Counted from the stretch's first letter, positions 1 to 6,979 are shown. The stretch: DNA of 14,184 nucleotides from JAYELX01 sp964544065 (GCA_964544065.1 CAZJBA010000080.1:1-14184); one strand, 5' to 3'. Program-made: numbers and translations. The notes: generated by a model not told the origin, from the sequence alone.

Positions 1-6
1 GGGGGT

Positions 7-155
7 GTCATTCTTGCCGCGCTGTGCGTGCCCGCTGGGCAAGGCACGCCAAATGGGCGTACACCGTATGGCTGCGCAAGCCGCCAACGCTTTTCCGGCG
101 GCGAAGAATCTCCTCTCATGGGGCTTGGGAGACCCTTCGTTCGCAAAATACGCTC
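7..155. repeat. Degenerate dispersed intergenic repeat
   Basis: This gene-free stretch has the look of the palindromic intergenic elements common in several environmental phyla: a GTCATTCT start (7-14), a GAAGAATCTC segment in the middle and a GGGAGACCCTTCG segment near the right end. Inside it is a hairpin with 7-bp arms, GCGTGCC (26-32) and GGCACGC (43-49). Short open frames here are not convincing as genes. Assignment to a repeat family is from memory of the pattern, not from a search. Confidence 0.35.
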
Positions 156-188
156 CCTTGCCAGCGGCACGCCTACGGCGAGGGTGAC

Positions 189-555
189 ATGCCTGAACGC
201 TTACTTTGTGTTTACAGTGGTTCCTCCGATAAGATTCCCGCCGATTACCTCGCCGCTGCTCGCCGCATGGGAGAATTGATCGCCAGGGAGGGATTGACGA
301 TCGTCTACGCAGCCGGTAGCACGGGCATGATGGGTGCCCTCGCCGAGGGGGCCATGCAGGCGAGAGGGGAAGTGTGGGGCGTGATCCCGGAGATGTTCAA
401 CACCCCCCAAGCTGGCTCATTCCAACCTGACTCGCCTGGAAGTCGTCGAAACCATGCACCTGCGCAAAGCCCGCATGGCCGAACTGGCCGACGCCTTTGT
501 GGCCTTGCCGGGCGGATTGGGCACGTTTGAAGAGTTATTTGAAATTATCATCTGA
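189..555 (+). pseudogene. Broken LOG-family (lysine decarboxylase-like) phosphoribohydrolase
   Basis: The ATG at 189 follows a GAGGG ribosome site. The first frame reads MPERLLCVYSGSS and then a Rossmann-type stretch with AAGSTGMMGALAEGA, typical of LOG/TIGR00730 proteins, which cleave nucleoside 5'-monophosphates to base plus ribose phosphate (cytokinin activation in some organisms). At a run of six C (403-408) the frame breaks. In the next frame the homology continues with LAHSNLTRLEVVETMHLRKA and the family signature PGGLGTFEELFE, until TGA at 553-555. Removing one C would restore a single frame through the signature. The family is usually about 180-200 residues, so the C-terminal third is missing as well. 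The frameshift alone could be a sequencing error in a homopolymer; the stop and the foreign sequence after it point to a real pseudogene. Confidence 0.75.
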
Positions 556-813
556 ACGCTGGATTGGGCTTTGCTGGCCTCCTTCCGGGAGCGATTGCGG
601 TTGATCGAGGCCTACAATCAACTCGCCCGCCGGGAGCGCGCCGAAGGGCGCACGCCGCTGCGCTACCGGGAAGTCAAGGTCGCCATCGTCGCCCCGAAAG
701 ACTTCTTCCCCGCGGCCCGGATTCTCGATTATGATCAATATTCCCAGGAGTTGATTGAGCAAGGCTATTGGGCTGCGCAACGCTCTTTTCGGCGTTATTT
801 TGGCAGTGTGTAA
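556..813 (+). pseudogene. C-terminal remnant, possibly of a patatin-like protein
   Basis: In the same frame as the end of the LOG fragment, about 85 codons stay open to TAA at 811-813. They include RERLRLIEAYNQLARRER, REVKVAIVAP and LDYDQYSQELIEQGYWAA. This does not resemble the C-terminus of LOG proteins. The pattern of an alpha-helical segment, a beta strand ending in VAP, then a D-Y-D...LI-x-x-GY-x-A helix resembles the end of patatin-like phospholipase family proteins. The TTG at 571 could in principle start a small protein, but no clear ribosome site precedes it. I read it as the 3' remnant of a gene whose 5' part was deleted, leaving it abutting the LOG fragment. The patatin assignment is tentative. 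Confidence 0.4.
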
Positions 814-819
814 CTTCAG

Positions 820-835
820 TGTTTCACGTGAAACA
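820..835. other. parS: parS-like ParB binding site
   Basis: The sequence TGTTTCACGTGAAACA is a perfect 16-bp palindrome and matches the consensus chromosomal parS site bound by ParB/Spo0J. It lies in the intergenic stretch between the broken genes and the histidine kinase, outside any convincing coding frame. A chance exact 16-mer in 14 kb is very unlikely. Sites of this kind normally cluster near the replication origin and seed ParB loading for chromosome segregation. No parA, parB, dnaA or gid genes lie in this window, so the position relative to the origin cannot be judged. No second copy was seen here. Confidence 0.8.
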
Positions 836-928
836 GTTTAGGTCTAATTTTTCTTCTCCTTGAAATCGCGATACAATATGAGCATGGCTGATATGATTCG
901 CTTGGAATAATCCTTGGCGGTGATCCCG

Positions 929-2182
929 ATGACCAGAAAAGATACTGGAGAATTGCAACAGATCGATAAGTTCAAGACGCTTGCTGAAATTAGCTTGAAG
1001 TTGAATACCATCTTGGATTTGGACCCCCTCCTTCACACCATCCTAGAGATTGCTGAGGAGTTGCTTGAATGTGAAGCGGGGTCTATCTTGCTGTATAACG
1101 AAGAGAAAGATAGTTTGTTCTTCGCTGCTGCTACCGGTGATCAAGCTGATCAACTCGATCATGTTGAGGTACCCCTGGATGAGAGCCTCGCCGGAACGGT
1201 TTTTCTAGACCGGGAACATATCCTGGTCAATGATGTCTCTCAAGACCGGCGGCATTGCCATCAAATTGAAAACAGGACAGATTATTCGGTTTGCAGTCTC
1301 TTGGGGGTGCCGATGAGCATCCGTGATCAAACCATCGGCGTGCTAGAGGTGGTTAACAAATTGCAGTCCGGCTTTACCCCTCGTGATGTTCAAATTCTTT
1401 CGGTGGTGGCTTCACAAGCGGCTGTAGCGATCAATAATGCTCGCATTGTGGATGAACTACAGCAAGCCAATCGGGAATTACGTCAGGCTGACCAGCTCAG
1501 GAATGATTTCTTGGCGATCACGTCTCATGAATTGCGGACGCCTTTGGGGCTTATTTTAGGGTATGCAAGCTTCTTGAAAGAGGAGGTGGAAAGCGAGTTG
1601 TTGGAATACGCCAATGCAGTTGTTAACGCAGCCCTGCGAATGCGCACCTTGGTAGACGATATCACTGACATGAATATCATCTATAGTGAAAGGGTAGAGA
1701 TTTACCCCCATCCTACCTCTGTTCAAGAACTTATCCAAAGGGCCCATCAAGAAGTTGAGCCGATGGCTAGAACAAAAGACTTAGCTGTAATTTTTGAAAT
1801 ACCTTGGCAGAAGATTTGGATCAATGTCGACTCGCGTCTTGAAAAGGTGTTTGTCAATTTATTGGATAATGCCGTCCGTTTTACCGATCCGCCAGGGATA
1901 ATAACGGTCCGGGTTACAACAAAGGATGATCAGGTTCATGTCGCTATTGAAGATAGCGGTGTTGGCATTCCCCCTGATTCGTTGGAGCGTATTTTTGAAC
2001 AATTCTATCAGGTCGAGAATCATCTTATCCGTGAACATGGGGGGTTGGGGTTGGGGCTACCGGTTGCCCGCGGCCTGGTGACGTTACACGACGGCAAAAT
2101 TTGGGCGGATAGTGCGGGGCCTGGGAAGGGCTCTACGTTCAATGTAGTTTTGCCAACCTGTACCTCTGAGACAAAAGACTAA
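929..2182 (+). CDS. Soluble GAF-domain sensor histidine kinase
   Basis: Probable two-component sensor kinase of about 417 residues without membrane segments, so it should sense a cytoplasmic signal. A GAF domain spans roughly residues 20-172. A short coiled linker (175-190) leads to a HisKA domain with the phospho-acceptor H200 in ITSHELRTP. The HATPase domain shows the N box NLLDNA (N310, N314), the G1 box EDSGVGIP (D342), the F box IFEQFYQ and the G2 box HGGLGLGLP. No response regulator adjoins it, so it is an orphan kinase. The start is uncertain: ATG 929 is chosen, but TTG 914 and GTG 920 are in frame and none has a strong ribosome site. An in-frame TAA at 908-910 closes a ten-codon ATG frame starting at 878, right after a TACAAT box (872-877). 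The 3' end overlaps the converging gene by four bases. Confidence 0.9.
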   Translation: MTRKDTGELQQIDKFKTLAEISLKLNTILDLDPLLHTILEIAEELLECEAGSILLYNEEKDSLFFAAATGDQADQLDHVEVPLDESLAGTVFLDREHILVNDVSQDRRHCHQIENRTDYSVCSLLGVPMSIRDQTIGVLEVVNKLQSGFTPRDVQILSVVASQAAVAINNARIVDELQQANRELRQADQLRNDFLAITSHELRTPLGLILGYASFLKEEVESELLEYANAVVNAALRMRTLVDDITDMNIIYSERVEIYPHPTSVQELIQRAHQEVEPMARTKDLAVIFEIPWQKIWINVDSRLEKVFVNLLDNAVRFTDPPGIITVRVTTKDDQVHVAIEDSGVGIPPDSLERIFEQFYQVENHLIREHGGLGLGLPVARGLVTLHDGKIWADSAGPGKGSTFNVVLPTCTSETKD

Positions 2183-3165
2183 GCCCCGTGTTCCTGAGCC
2201 CACGTTTCGGTTAGCGCTTCAATCTGTTCCAGGTAGAGATCCAATCCTTGCAAGCGGTTGGAGAATCCCGGTCCGAGGAAATCAAGTTGGTAGCAAACCT
2301 CTTGCCAGGTAGTGGAATTCGCTGTCGCTGCTAGTTGCCATGTTCTTAGCAGGGGCCAGAGCACGTTCTTGGGATGGGCACTTTCGAGGTGCGCTTTGAA
2401 GGCTTGTCGGTAGTATCCGTACCGGTAGGGGTGTAACTGTTTCGGCCTTTGCTCCTCAGGGAGGGCCTGGAAATCTCGCTCCCAGGCCGTGATCCAGTCA
2501 TGCAAGGTATCGAGCTCCACTTGTGAGCTTCCTAGCAATCCTAACAGCCCAGCATACAATTCAGGTCGATTCAAGGCTTGAGCGTGTTCACTAAAGGAGG
2601 CCAGGAAGCGGCGTTCGGTCAAGTTTTCGCCATTGAGAAGGGCGACGGTGTTAGCAATAAGCCGTATGGTTTCGAGATACTGAGTCACAATTTCAAGGGA
2701 GTCTTCCATTGGGGGAGTCTGAAGCTCCAACCAATTTTGACGCGCCTGCGTTACCAGGGGGCGAACCCGCATCATGACATGATCCGGACGATAGAACATG
2801 GCTCGAACACTGGCCAGCGTGTAATCCATAAAATGTTGGGGGTCATAAAGAATTTTGGCGCTGAACAGGCTGGGGCCCAGCCAGGGGTCCAGCCGCAATT
2901 CCTTTCCTTCGAGATATTCCTTTTGGGTATGATGAGCGATATCCAAATGAATCTGATCGGTCAGGTGTTGAATCTCGCGACGCACCTGGGGAGGGGCATT
3001 GTGAACGAAAACTAGATCGATGTCCGTGGTTTCGTTCAAAAACGGATCTTGTTTCGAAACCAATGACCCCCATAGAAAGGCAGCCAGAATATCGAAGCTG
3101 TCTTTGGCCATGCTTTCGACTGTGTTTTCGGCTAGGCCCTGTAAGTACTTGGGGGTGATTTTCAT
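2179..3165 (-). CDS. Nucleotidyltransferase-fold protein with helical C-terminus
   Basis: A 328-residue protein of the DNA polymerase beta-like nucleotidyltransferase superfamily. The signature is visible near the N-terminus: GS at residues 33-34, the metal-binding DxD as DID at 48-50, and a third acidic residue D75 in HLDIAHH. Such domains transfer a nucleotide to an antibiotic, a protein or RNA; the acceptor cannot be read from the sequence. The rest (about 110-328) appears mostly helical, as in aminoglycoside nucleotidyltransferases and HEPN-associated families, but I cannot name a subfamily. ATG 3165 is chosen because GAAGAGAG lies upstream and because a longer frame to 3399 would run into the kinase gene. 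It follows the deoxynucleoside kinase by 154 bp on the same strand and may share its transcript. The end converges on the histidine kinase with a four-base overlap and no terminator between them. Confidence 0.75.
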   Translation of the reverse strand: MKITPKYLQGLAENTVESMAKDSFDILAAFLWGSLVSKQDPFLNETTDIDLVFVHNAPPQVRREIQHLTDQIHLDIAHHTQKEYLEGKELRLDPWLGPSLFSAKILYDPQHFMDYTLASVRAMFYRPDHVMMRVRPLVTQARQNWLELQTPPMEDSLEIVTQYLETIRLIANTVALLNGENLTERRFLASFSEHAQALNRPELYAGLLGLLGSSQVELDTLHDWITAWERDFQALPEEQRPKQLHPYRYGYYRQAFKAHLESAHPKNVLWPLLRTWQLAATANSTTWQEVCYQLDFLGPGFSNRLQGLDLYLEQIEALTETWAQEHGA

Positions 3166-3319
3166 AGGCTGTACTCTCTTCTTTGGCGATTGCTTGGTAT
3201 CTAGTGCTGAAATGTGTAAGTCCTTGATGGGTTTCTTGCTCTGCACGCCCATGGCGACCACGAAGACACACGCTTTGCATCCCTTGGGGGAAGAACACAC
3301 GGATTTTTGCTCCGAAGCA

Positions 3320-3967
3320 CTACGCACTGCGTTTAATCTCAAGCGGAAGTTCTTTCTGGAAGGGAGGCATTTCCAGGGTTTGACGAATGCGATTCTCAAC
3401 CGATTTTAAGTCTTCAGGTTTAGAGACATAATTTAGTTGGTTGGTGTCAATGGGTACGATAGCAGAGCCATTGTAATCGTCACCAAAATAGGATTCGTAG
3501 GTGTGGTTGAGATTGTCAATATAATCTCGATCCATATCCCTTTCGTAGGGGCGATCTCGCAAGGTGATGCGTTGCATCAGCACATCGGTATCGGCTTGGA
3601 GGTAGACGATCAGGTCAGGGGGTGGGATGCGTTCGGCCAGGGCGTGATGAACTTGATAATAGGTTTCCAGTTCGTCGCCATCCAGGTTGATGCAAGCGAA
3701 AAGAGAATCTTTGTCGAAGGTGTAATCGGCAATCAGGTTGACCTCTGTCTTCAAGCGCTTGACGACATCCATTTGTTGGTGATAGCGGCTCAATAAGAAA
3801 AATATTTGGGTCTGAAAGGCGTAGCGATCCCGATCTCCGTAGAAATCTGCCAAAAAGGGATTCTCCTCAAATACCTCCAAGAGAAGGGTAGCATTGAAAA
3901 CTGGTCTTAACAAACGGGCAAGGGTAGTTTTTCCGACGCCGATAGCGCCTTCTATAGCAATGTACAT
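3320..3967 (-). CDS. Deoxynucleoside kinase (dAdo/dGuo kinase type)
   Basis: A 215-residue deoxynucleoside monophosphate-forming kinase of the dNK/dCK family, which salvages deoxynucleosides by ATP-dependent 5' phosphorylation in the cytoplasm. The P-loop GAIGVGKTT is at residues 7-15, a family ENPFL segment at 35-39, the DYTFDKD segment (81-87) sits where the family's DRS-type motif lies, and the arginine-rich lid RITLRDRPYER is at 133-143. Length and order match bacterial deoxyadenosine/deoxyguanosine kinases. Substrate choice cannot be fixed from sequence alone. ATG 3967 has the ribosome site GAGGAA just upstream. The gene is followed on the same strand by the nucleotidyltransferase-fold protein. 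Confidence 0.9.
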   Translation of the reverse strand: MYIAIEGAIGVGKTTLARLLRPVFNATLLLEVFEENPFLADFYGDRDRYAFQTQIFFLLSRYHQQMDVVKRLKTEVNLIADYTFDKDSLFACINLDGDELETYYQVHHALAERIPPPDLIVYLQADTDVLMQRITLRDRPYERDMDRDYIDNLNHTYESYFGDDYNGSAIVPIDTNQLNYVSKPEDLKSVENRIRQTLEMPPFQKELPLEIKRSA

Positions 3968-4018
3968 CGTTCCTCGTTTTCTACTATGCTTGGCTTGGGC
4001 AATGTTTTCCTCTCACCA

Positions 4019-4047
4019 AGGATACCAGCCTTTGCAGGGAGATGCAA
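4019..4047 (-). promoter_or_regulatory. Weak candidate promoter for the deoxynucleoside kinase
   Basis: On the minus strand TTGCAT (4047-4042) is followed after 17 bases by TATCCT (4024-4019), about 50 bp before the kinase start. Only three and four bases match the consensus, so the support is mainly position and spacing. Confidence 0.25.
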
Positions 4048-4089
4048 CAGATATGGAGAACGTTTCCTTTTCCTGCCTCAAAACTTGGC

Positions 4090-4224
4090 TCTCCTGAAAA
4101 AAGCTCCGTGAGCGTTCCACGCCCCTCGCTAAATAGAACGCAGATCGCCGAAGGCGCGCCCCTGGCGATCCGGGTTCCATTTGGGGGTCTTATATTTATA
4201 CCCTGAAAGGTTACAAAGCTCCTA
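4090..4224. repeat. Cluster of intergenic repeat relics
   Basis: This gene-free block carries TCTCCTGAAAAAAGCTCC (4090-4107), which recurs exactly at 9424-9441. A related form, CCTGAAA-GGTTAC-AAAGCTCCTA, is at 4202-4224. Between them lies a hairpin with arms GATCGCC (4143-4149) and GGCGATC (4164-4170). Read on the minus strand, GCTC-ACG-GAGC followed by six T (about 4112-4096) resembles a small terminator in the leader of the kinase gene. A frame of 96 codons crosses the area but has no recognisable content and is not called. The rest of the 3968-4435 spacer is AT-rich ssb leader. Confidence 0.45.
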
Positions 4225-4393
4225 CTATATGAATCGCCCCCCAAAACGGCAAGCTTGCTCGTTATTATTCGCAATTGTATACTTTATTTCTGTGTAAGTT
4301 ATGGAAACAGACTCTTTAATTGATTTTATTATCGATTATCCATACACTGATATTAGAAATGGTTTTTTATAATGATTGGCAAGTATAATGTAC

Positions 4394-4421
4394 TTGACAT
4401 TTTTTCTAATTCCGCTACACT
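4394..4421 (+). promoter_or_regulatory. Sigma-70 type promoter of ssb
   Basis: A consensus -35 box TTGACA (4394-4399) and a -10 box TACACT (4416-4421) are separated by 16 bases, within a very AT-rich stretch. The expected transcript starts near 4428 and gives a leader of about 35 bases to the ATG at 4463. Two further TATAAT sequences just upstream (4368-4373 and 4384-4389) lack good -35 partners. Confidence 0.75.
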
Positions 4422-4462
4422 AAGTATATCCGCGTTTGTTATTCATTAGAAGGAGGGACGCT

Positions 4463-4813
4463 ATGCCTGGTCTCAATCGAGTTCAGTTGATCGGATATTT
4501 GGGGGCGGATCCGGAGTCTCGTTACATACCTTCGGGTAAGCAAGTATGCTCTTTTCGAGTTGCTGTAACCCGGCGCTGGAAGAGCGACGGCGAATCCAAA
4601 GAAGCTACGGATTGGTTCAATGTTGAAGCCTGGGGTCGTTTGGCTGAAATATGCCAACAGTATCTGGGTAAAGGGAGCTTGGTGTTCTTGGAAGGGCGGT
4701 TGAAAATCGATCGCGTCGAACAAGATGGCGACACACGCTATTACACCAAAGTGGTCGCCTCGCAGATGCAGATGCTCGACCGAAAGCCAGAGCAACAAAG
4801 CTCAACTGAATAA
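4463..4813 (+). CDS. ssb: Single-stranded DNA-binding protein, short form
   Basis: SSB coats single-stranded DNA during replication, recombination and repair. The 116-residue product is almost all OB fold: N-terminal GLNRVQLIGYLGADPE, the beta strands around FRVAV and DWFNVEAWGRLAE, and the GKGSLVFLEGRL segment (69-80). ATG 4463 is preceded by AAGGAGGG, a near-perfect ribosome site; an upstream in-frame TTG at 4436 is less likely. Oddly, it ends with QQSSTE shortly after the OB fold. The glycine/proline-rich linker and the acidic D-D-x-P-F tip that recruits partner proteins in most bacterial SSBs are both absent. It may be a second, specialised SSB or may not use tip-mediated recruitment. It stands alone between converging and diverging neighbours. 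Confidence 0.93.
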   Translation: MPGLNRVQLIGYLGADPESRYIPSGKQVCSFRVAVTRRWKSDGESKEATDWFNVEAWGRLAEICQQYLGKGSLVFLEGRLKIDRVEQDGDTRYYTKVVASQMQMLDRKPEQQSSTE

Positions 4814-4836
4814 ATCCCGGCCCTTTGCAACTGATT

Positions 4837-4858
4837 AAGCAGGGTCTTGCTTCAATTT
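4837..4858 (+). terminator. Weak terminator-like hairpin after ssb
   Basis: Arms AAGCA (4837-4841) and TGCTT (4848-4852) with a six-base loop precede CAATTTTA. The stem is short and the T run is interrupted. It lies in the 94-bp gap between the converging ssb and pyrophosphatase genes. Confidence 0.25.
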
Positions 4859-4907
4859 TATGGGCAAGCGGCCTGTTGTTTCTGCGCGCCAGAACCTCGA
4901 TCAGGTC

Positions 4908-5519
4908 TCATTTGCAATACGTCTCGTCATAATCTTCCATCGCCGCTCGAATCACTTTTTCAGCGTGATCGCGCCCATAGACCTCCCCAACGGAGACATT
5001 GCCGGTGTGAGTTGAATCCAGCTTGTAAGTCAAAAAATAGTGTTGCAAGCGCTCGATCAGGGCCGGGGGAAGTTTCGAAATATCGCCAATCGCTGACCAG
5101 ATCGGATCGTTCTCCAGTACGGCCACAATTTTGTCGTCGGCTTCACCGTTATCCAGCATGGGAATGCCGCCGACAACGTGGGCATTGAGAATCACCTCAG
5201 CGCGTGAAATCGGCCGCTCGCTGACCACACAAATATCTAACGGGTCTTTATCGCCGCGGCTGGATCCGGCCATCAGCGCGCCTACCCGATCACTCGCGAA
5301 GGTACGAGGGATGAAACCATAAAGCGTAGGTGGATGAGAGGACGTTCGTTGGGGACGGGCGACGCGCAAGTAGCCGGTCTCTTTGTCAATTTCGTATTTG
5401 ACCAGGTCAAAAGGCCCCAGCTCAATATAAGCATGGACGGTGTGAGGGGGATTAGGACCCACATCCAGTCCATGCCAGGGGTGTGGGCGCCAGGTTGAAA
5501 AAGAAGCTTCTTTGTTCAT
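4908..5519 (-). CDS. ppa: Inorganic pyrophosphatase, family I
   Basis: Soluble cytoplasmic enzyme that hydrolyses pyrophosphate to two phosphates and so drives biosynthetic reactions. The 203-residue product keeps the metal and catalytic residues of the family by motif alignment to the E. coli enzyme: E33, K41 and E43 in the VKYEID region, R55, Y67, the DKDPLD signature (D90, D92, D95), and D123, D128 and K130 in MLDNGEADDK. It is longer than the 175-residue E. coli protein, with about 13 extra residues at the N-terminus and a C-terminal extension. ATG 5519 is chosen; an in-frame GTG lies at 5531, and neither has a strong ribosome site. It begins 31 bp after the lipoprotein gene, which suggests one transcript. 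Confidence 0.93.
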   Translation of the reverse strand: MNKEASFSTWRPHPWHGLDVGPNPPHTVHAYIELGPFDLVKYEIDKETGYLRVARPQRTSSHPPTLYGFIPRTFASDRVGALMAGSSRGDKDPLDICVVSERPISRAEVILNAHVVGGIPMLDNGEADDKIVAVLENDPIWSAIGDISKLPPALIERLQHYFLTYKLDSTHTGNVSVGEVYGRDHAEKVIRAAMEDYDETYCK

Positions 5520-5550
5520 AGTAAGCACCACTTCTGTTGTAAATTGTCAT

Positions 5551-6699
5551 TTACTCGAACATCTCGAACGTTTCGATCAGTTCCGGCATGGTCTGCCAGA
5601 CCACCTCGCCGCGCTCAACGTAGGGTTGCAAGCCCTCATAAAAATTCCGTAACAAAGCTTCTTCCAGCGGAGAACCATAACTCCAGATGAAAAAGAGCGA
5701 GTGGAATTTGCCGGGTTGGCGGGCGGCTAAAGCCTCTTCGATTATTTGCAAATCACAGGGGGAAGCAGCCCCTGCTTCAGACATGCACGGCAGCGCTCCC
5801 GCGGCGGGTACGATCAATAACCCCCGTTCGGCGGCGTCGGTCCATGAGCGGCCATCAGCGGCCCGCCAGGGATATAACAACGAGGGAATGTCGCCGGGAT
5901 AGGGATCGTGACACAACCCCGGAGCTTCACAGGAGCGAATCTCGTCCGACTGCTGGTTGAGCGGCAGCGATTTGAGACAGTATTCCACCACGCCGGTGAC
6001 CGCCTCATAACCAGCCTCGCGCGTCGCCGTGACCCAATCCAAGGTCGAGCAAACCCCGGAGACGTGCGTGACGGGAATCCCCATCGCCTCCATCGCCAAT
6101 CGCAACTCGCTCAAATCTCGGCTGAACTTCGTTTCACCGCCGGGGTACGGCGTCTGGCCGCCCAGGTCAGCGTGCACGCCCACGCCATCACCGCGCTGAT
6201 ACAATTCCAGCAACACGTTGGGCTCCATCGCCGCGCTGGGCTCGATCAGATTGGCCGTCTCCCAGGTAAAGGGCATCCCGTAAGAATTGGCCAAGTCCGA
6301 ATAGGCCAAAATGTTCTCACGATAACGTTCATAAACTTGCTGATTGTAGCCCAATTCCTGATTGCCCAGCTTCCAGCCCTCCAGGTGAACGGAAACGCCC
6401 AGGTAAAGAGGGAGCAACTCGGCAGAGGCATCTCCTTTTTGTTCGGATTCTTCGACTTCTTGAGAAGAGCAATCAGTGGGACAATTGTCCGGATTCTCCG
6501 GCCCCTTGCAAACGCCATCGCCACAGGGGGAGGATTCTCCCTTTTCCTGGCGAGTGGGGCGCGGCTCCCTCGTAGGGGCTTCCGTTGTTGCAACCGTTTC
6601 CGGCGTGGTAGTAGTCGCCTCCGGCTGGATGAATCCCCCCAAAGAGCAGGCCAGCGAGAAAAGGATCAAGACAACCAGCAAAGCAAAACCTCGTTTCAT
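5551..6699 (-). CDS. Secreted lipoprotein, polysaccharide deacetylase-like, with CGDGxC motif
   Basis: A 382-residue exported protein. The N-terminus MKRGF plus a hydrophobic core ends in SLAC, a lipobox-like site with C18 as the likely lipidated cysteine. A Thr/Pro/Glu-rich spacer follows, then a compact motif CGDGVC...NC...DC (C59, C64, C73, C77), probably disulfide-bonded or metal-binding. From about residue 95 the rest looks like a beta/alpha-barrel of the glycoside hydrolase/deacetylase (NodB-like) superfamily: LGVSVHLEGW, GVGVHADLGG (170-180), HVSGVCSTLDWVTATREAGYEAVT (212-235), and a final FHSLFFIWSYGSP. The superfamily call is a judgement from pattern and the substrate is unknown. ATG 6699 follows GAAGG and opens the signal peptide. 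An in-frame ATG at 6822 also has an AAGGA site, but would put 41 basic residues, encoded by repeat-like DNA, before the signal peptide. Confidence 0.7.
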   Translation of the reverse strand: MKRGFALLVVLILFSLACSLGGFIQPEATTTTPETVATTEAPTREPRPTRQEKGESSPCGDGVCKGPENPDNCPTDCSSQEVEESEQKGDASAELLPLYLGVSVHLEGWKLGNQELGYNQQVYERYRENILAYSDLANSYGMPFTWETANLIEPSAAMEPNVLLELYQRGDGVGVHADLGGQTPYPGGETKFSRDLSELRLAMEAMGIPVTHVSGVCSTLDWVTATREAGYEAVTGVVEYCLKSLPLNQQSDEIRSCEAPGLCHDPYPGDIPSLLYPWRAADGRSWTDAAERGLLIVPAAGALPCMSEAGAASPCDLQIIEEALAARQPGKFHSLFFIWSYGSPLEEALLRNFYEGLQPYVERGEVVWQTMPELIETFEMFE

Positions 6700-6726
6700 T
6701 GCGTACCTTCGGTAAACGTTTTTAAT

Positions 6727-6800
6727 CAAATCTCTGCGCACTCCGCGTCCTCGCGAAGCATACCGCCGTTCTGCGTGCCCTTTGGGCATGGGGTGCAGCG
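6727..6800. repeat. Dispersed intergenic repeat-like segment
   Basis: The phrase AATCTCTGCGCACTCCGCGT (6728-6747) and the following GCG-rich text resemble degenerate repeats scattered between genes in many environmental bacterial genomes. It lies just upstream of the lipoprotein gene and is translated if the upstream ATG at 6822 is used, which argues against that start. Identification is by eye only. Confidence 0.3.
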
Positions 6801-6848
6801 GTGGTTTTGTTCTTTTCGTCATAACAAGTTCCTTGGGAGGGATAGGGA

Positions 6849-6959
6849 GCAGGTATCAGGGATCAGGAGTCAGACGACTGGTATCCTGTTCCACTGATTC
6901 CTGCCCCACTACTGCACTGATTCACTCGCTCTCATCAACGCGGACCCTCAACGAGAGCG
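6849..6959. repeat. Imperfect inverted repeat plus hairpin between PilZ and lipoprotein genes
   Basis: Left arm CAGGTATCAGGGATCAGGAG (from about 6851) and right arm around CTGGTATCCTG...CTGATTCCTG (about 6880-6905) are imperfect reverse complements, forming a long interrupted hairpin. A second, clean stem is CGCTCTC (6927-6933) with GAGAGCG (6953-6959). Neither is followed by a T run on the minus strand, so they are not classical terminators, but they could protect or process the 3' end of the PilZ transcript. I see no gene in 6700-6979. Confidence 0.45.
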
Positions 6960-6979
6960 CGCGTTTCTCCCGTCACAAA

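Noticed and set aside
878..910. A ten-codon ATG frame (MSMADMIRLE) before the histidine kinase as a regulatory leader peptide.
   Set aside because: It has no ribosome site of note and no attenuator hairpin; it is simply in frame with the kinase and closed by TAA, so it mainly limits how far upstream the kinase can start.
3166..3399. A 78-codon N-terminal extension of the nucleotidyltransferase-fold protein.
   Set aside because: It would overlap the 3' end of the kinase gene, has no domain content, and a better-supported ATG lies at 3165.
3984..4274. A 96-codon minus-strand open frame in the spacer before the deoxynucleoside kinase.
   Set aside because: It has no recognisable domain and crosses repeat relics and hairpins, so it looks like a chance frame.
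4336..4344. TTATCCATA, one base from a DnaA box, in the AT-rich ssb leader about 3.5 kb from the parS site: a possible replication origin.
   Set aside because: Only one such box was seen, there is no dnaA or dnaN gene, and AT-richness is explained by the ssb promoter.
5908..6897. A 329-codon plus-strand frame opposite the lipoprotein gene.
   Set aside because: It mirrors the coding strand of a clear signal-peptide protein, has no domain pattern and no ribosome site; it is an antisense shadow.
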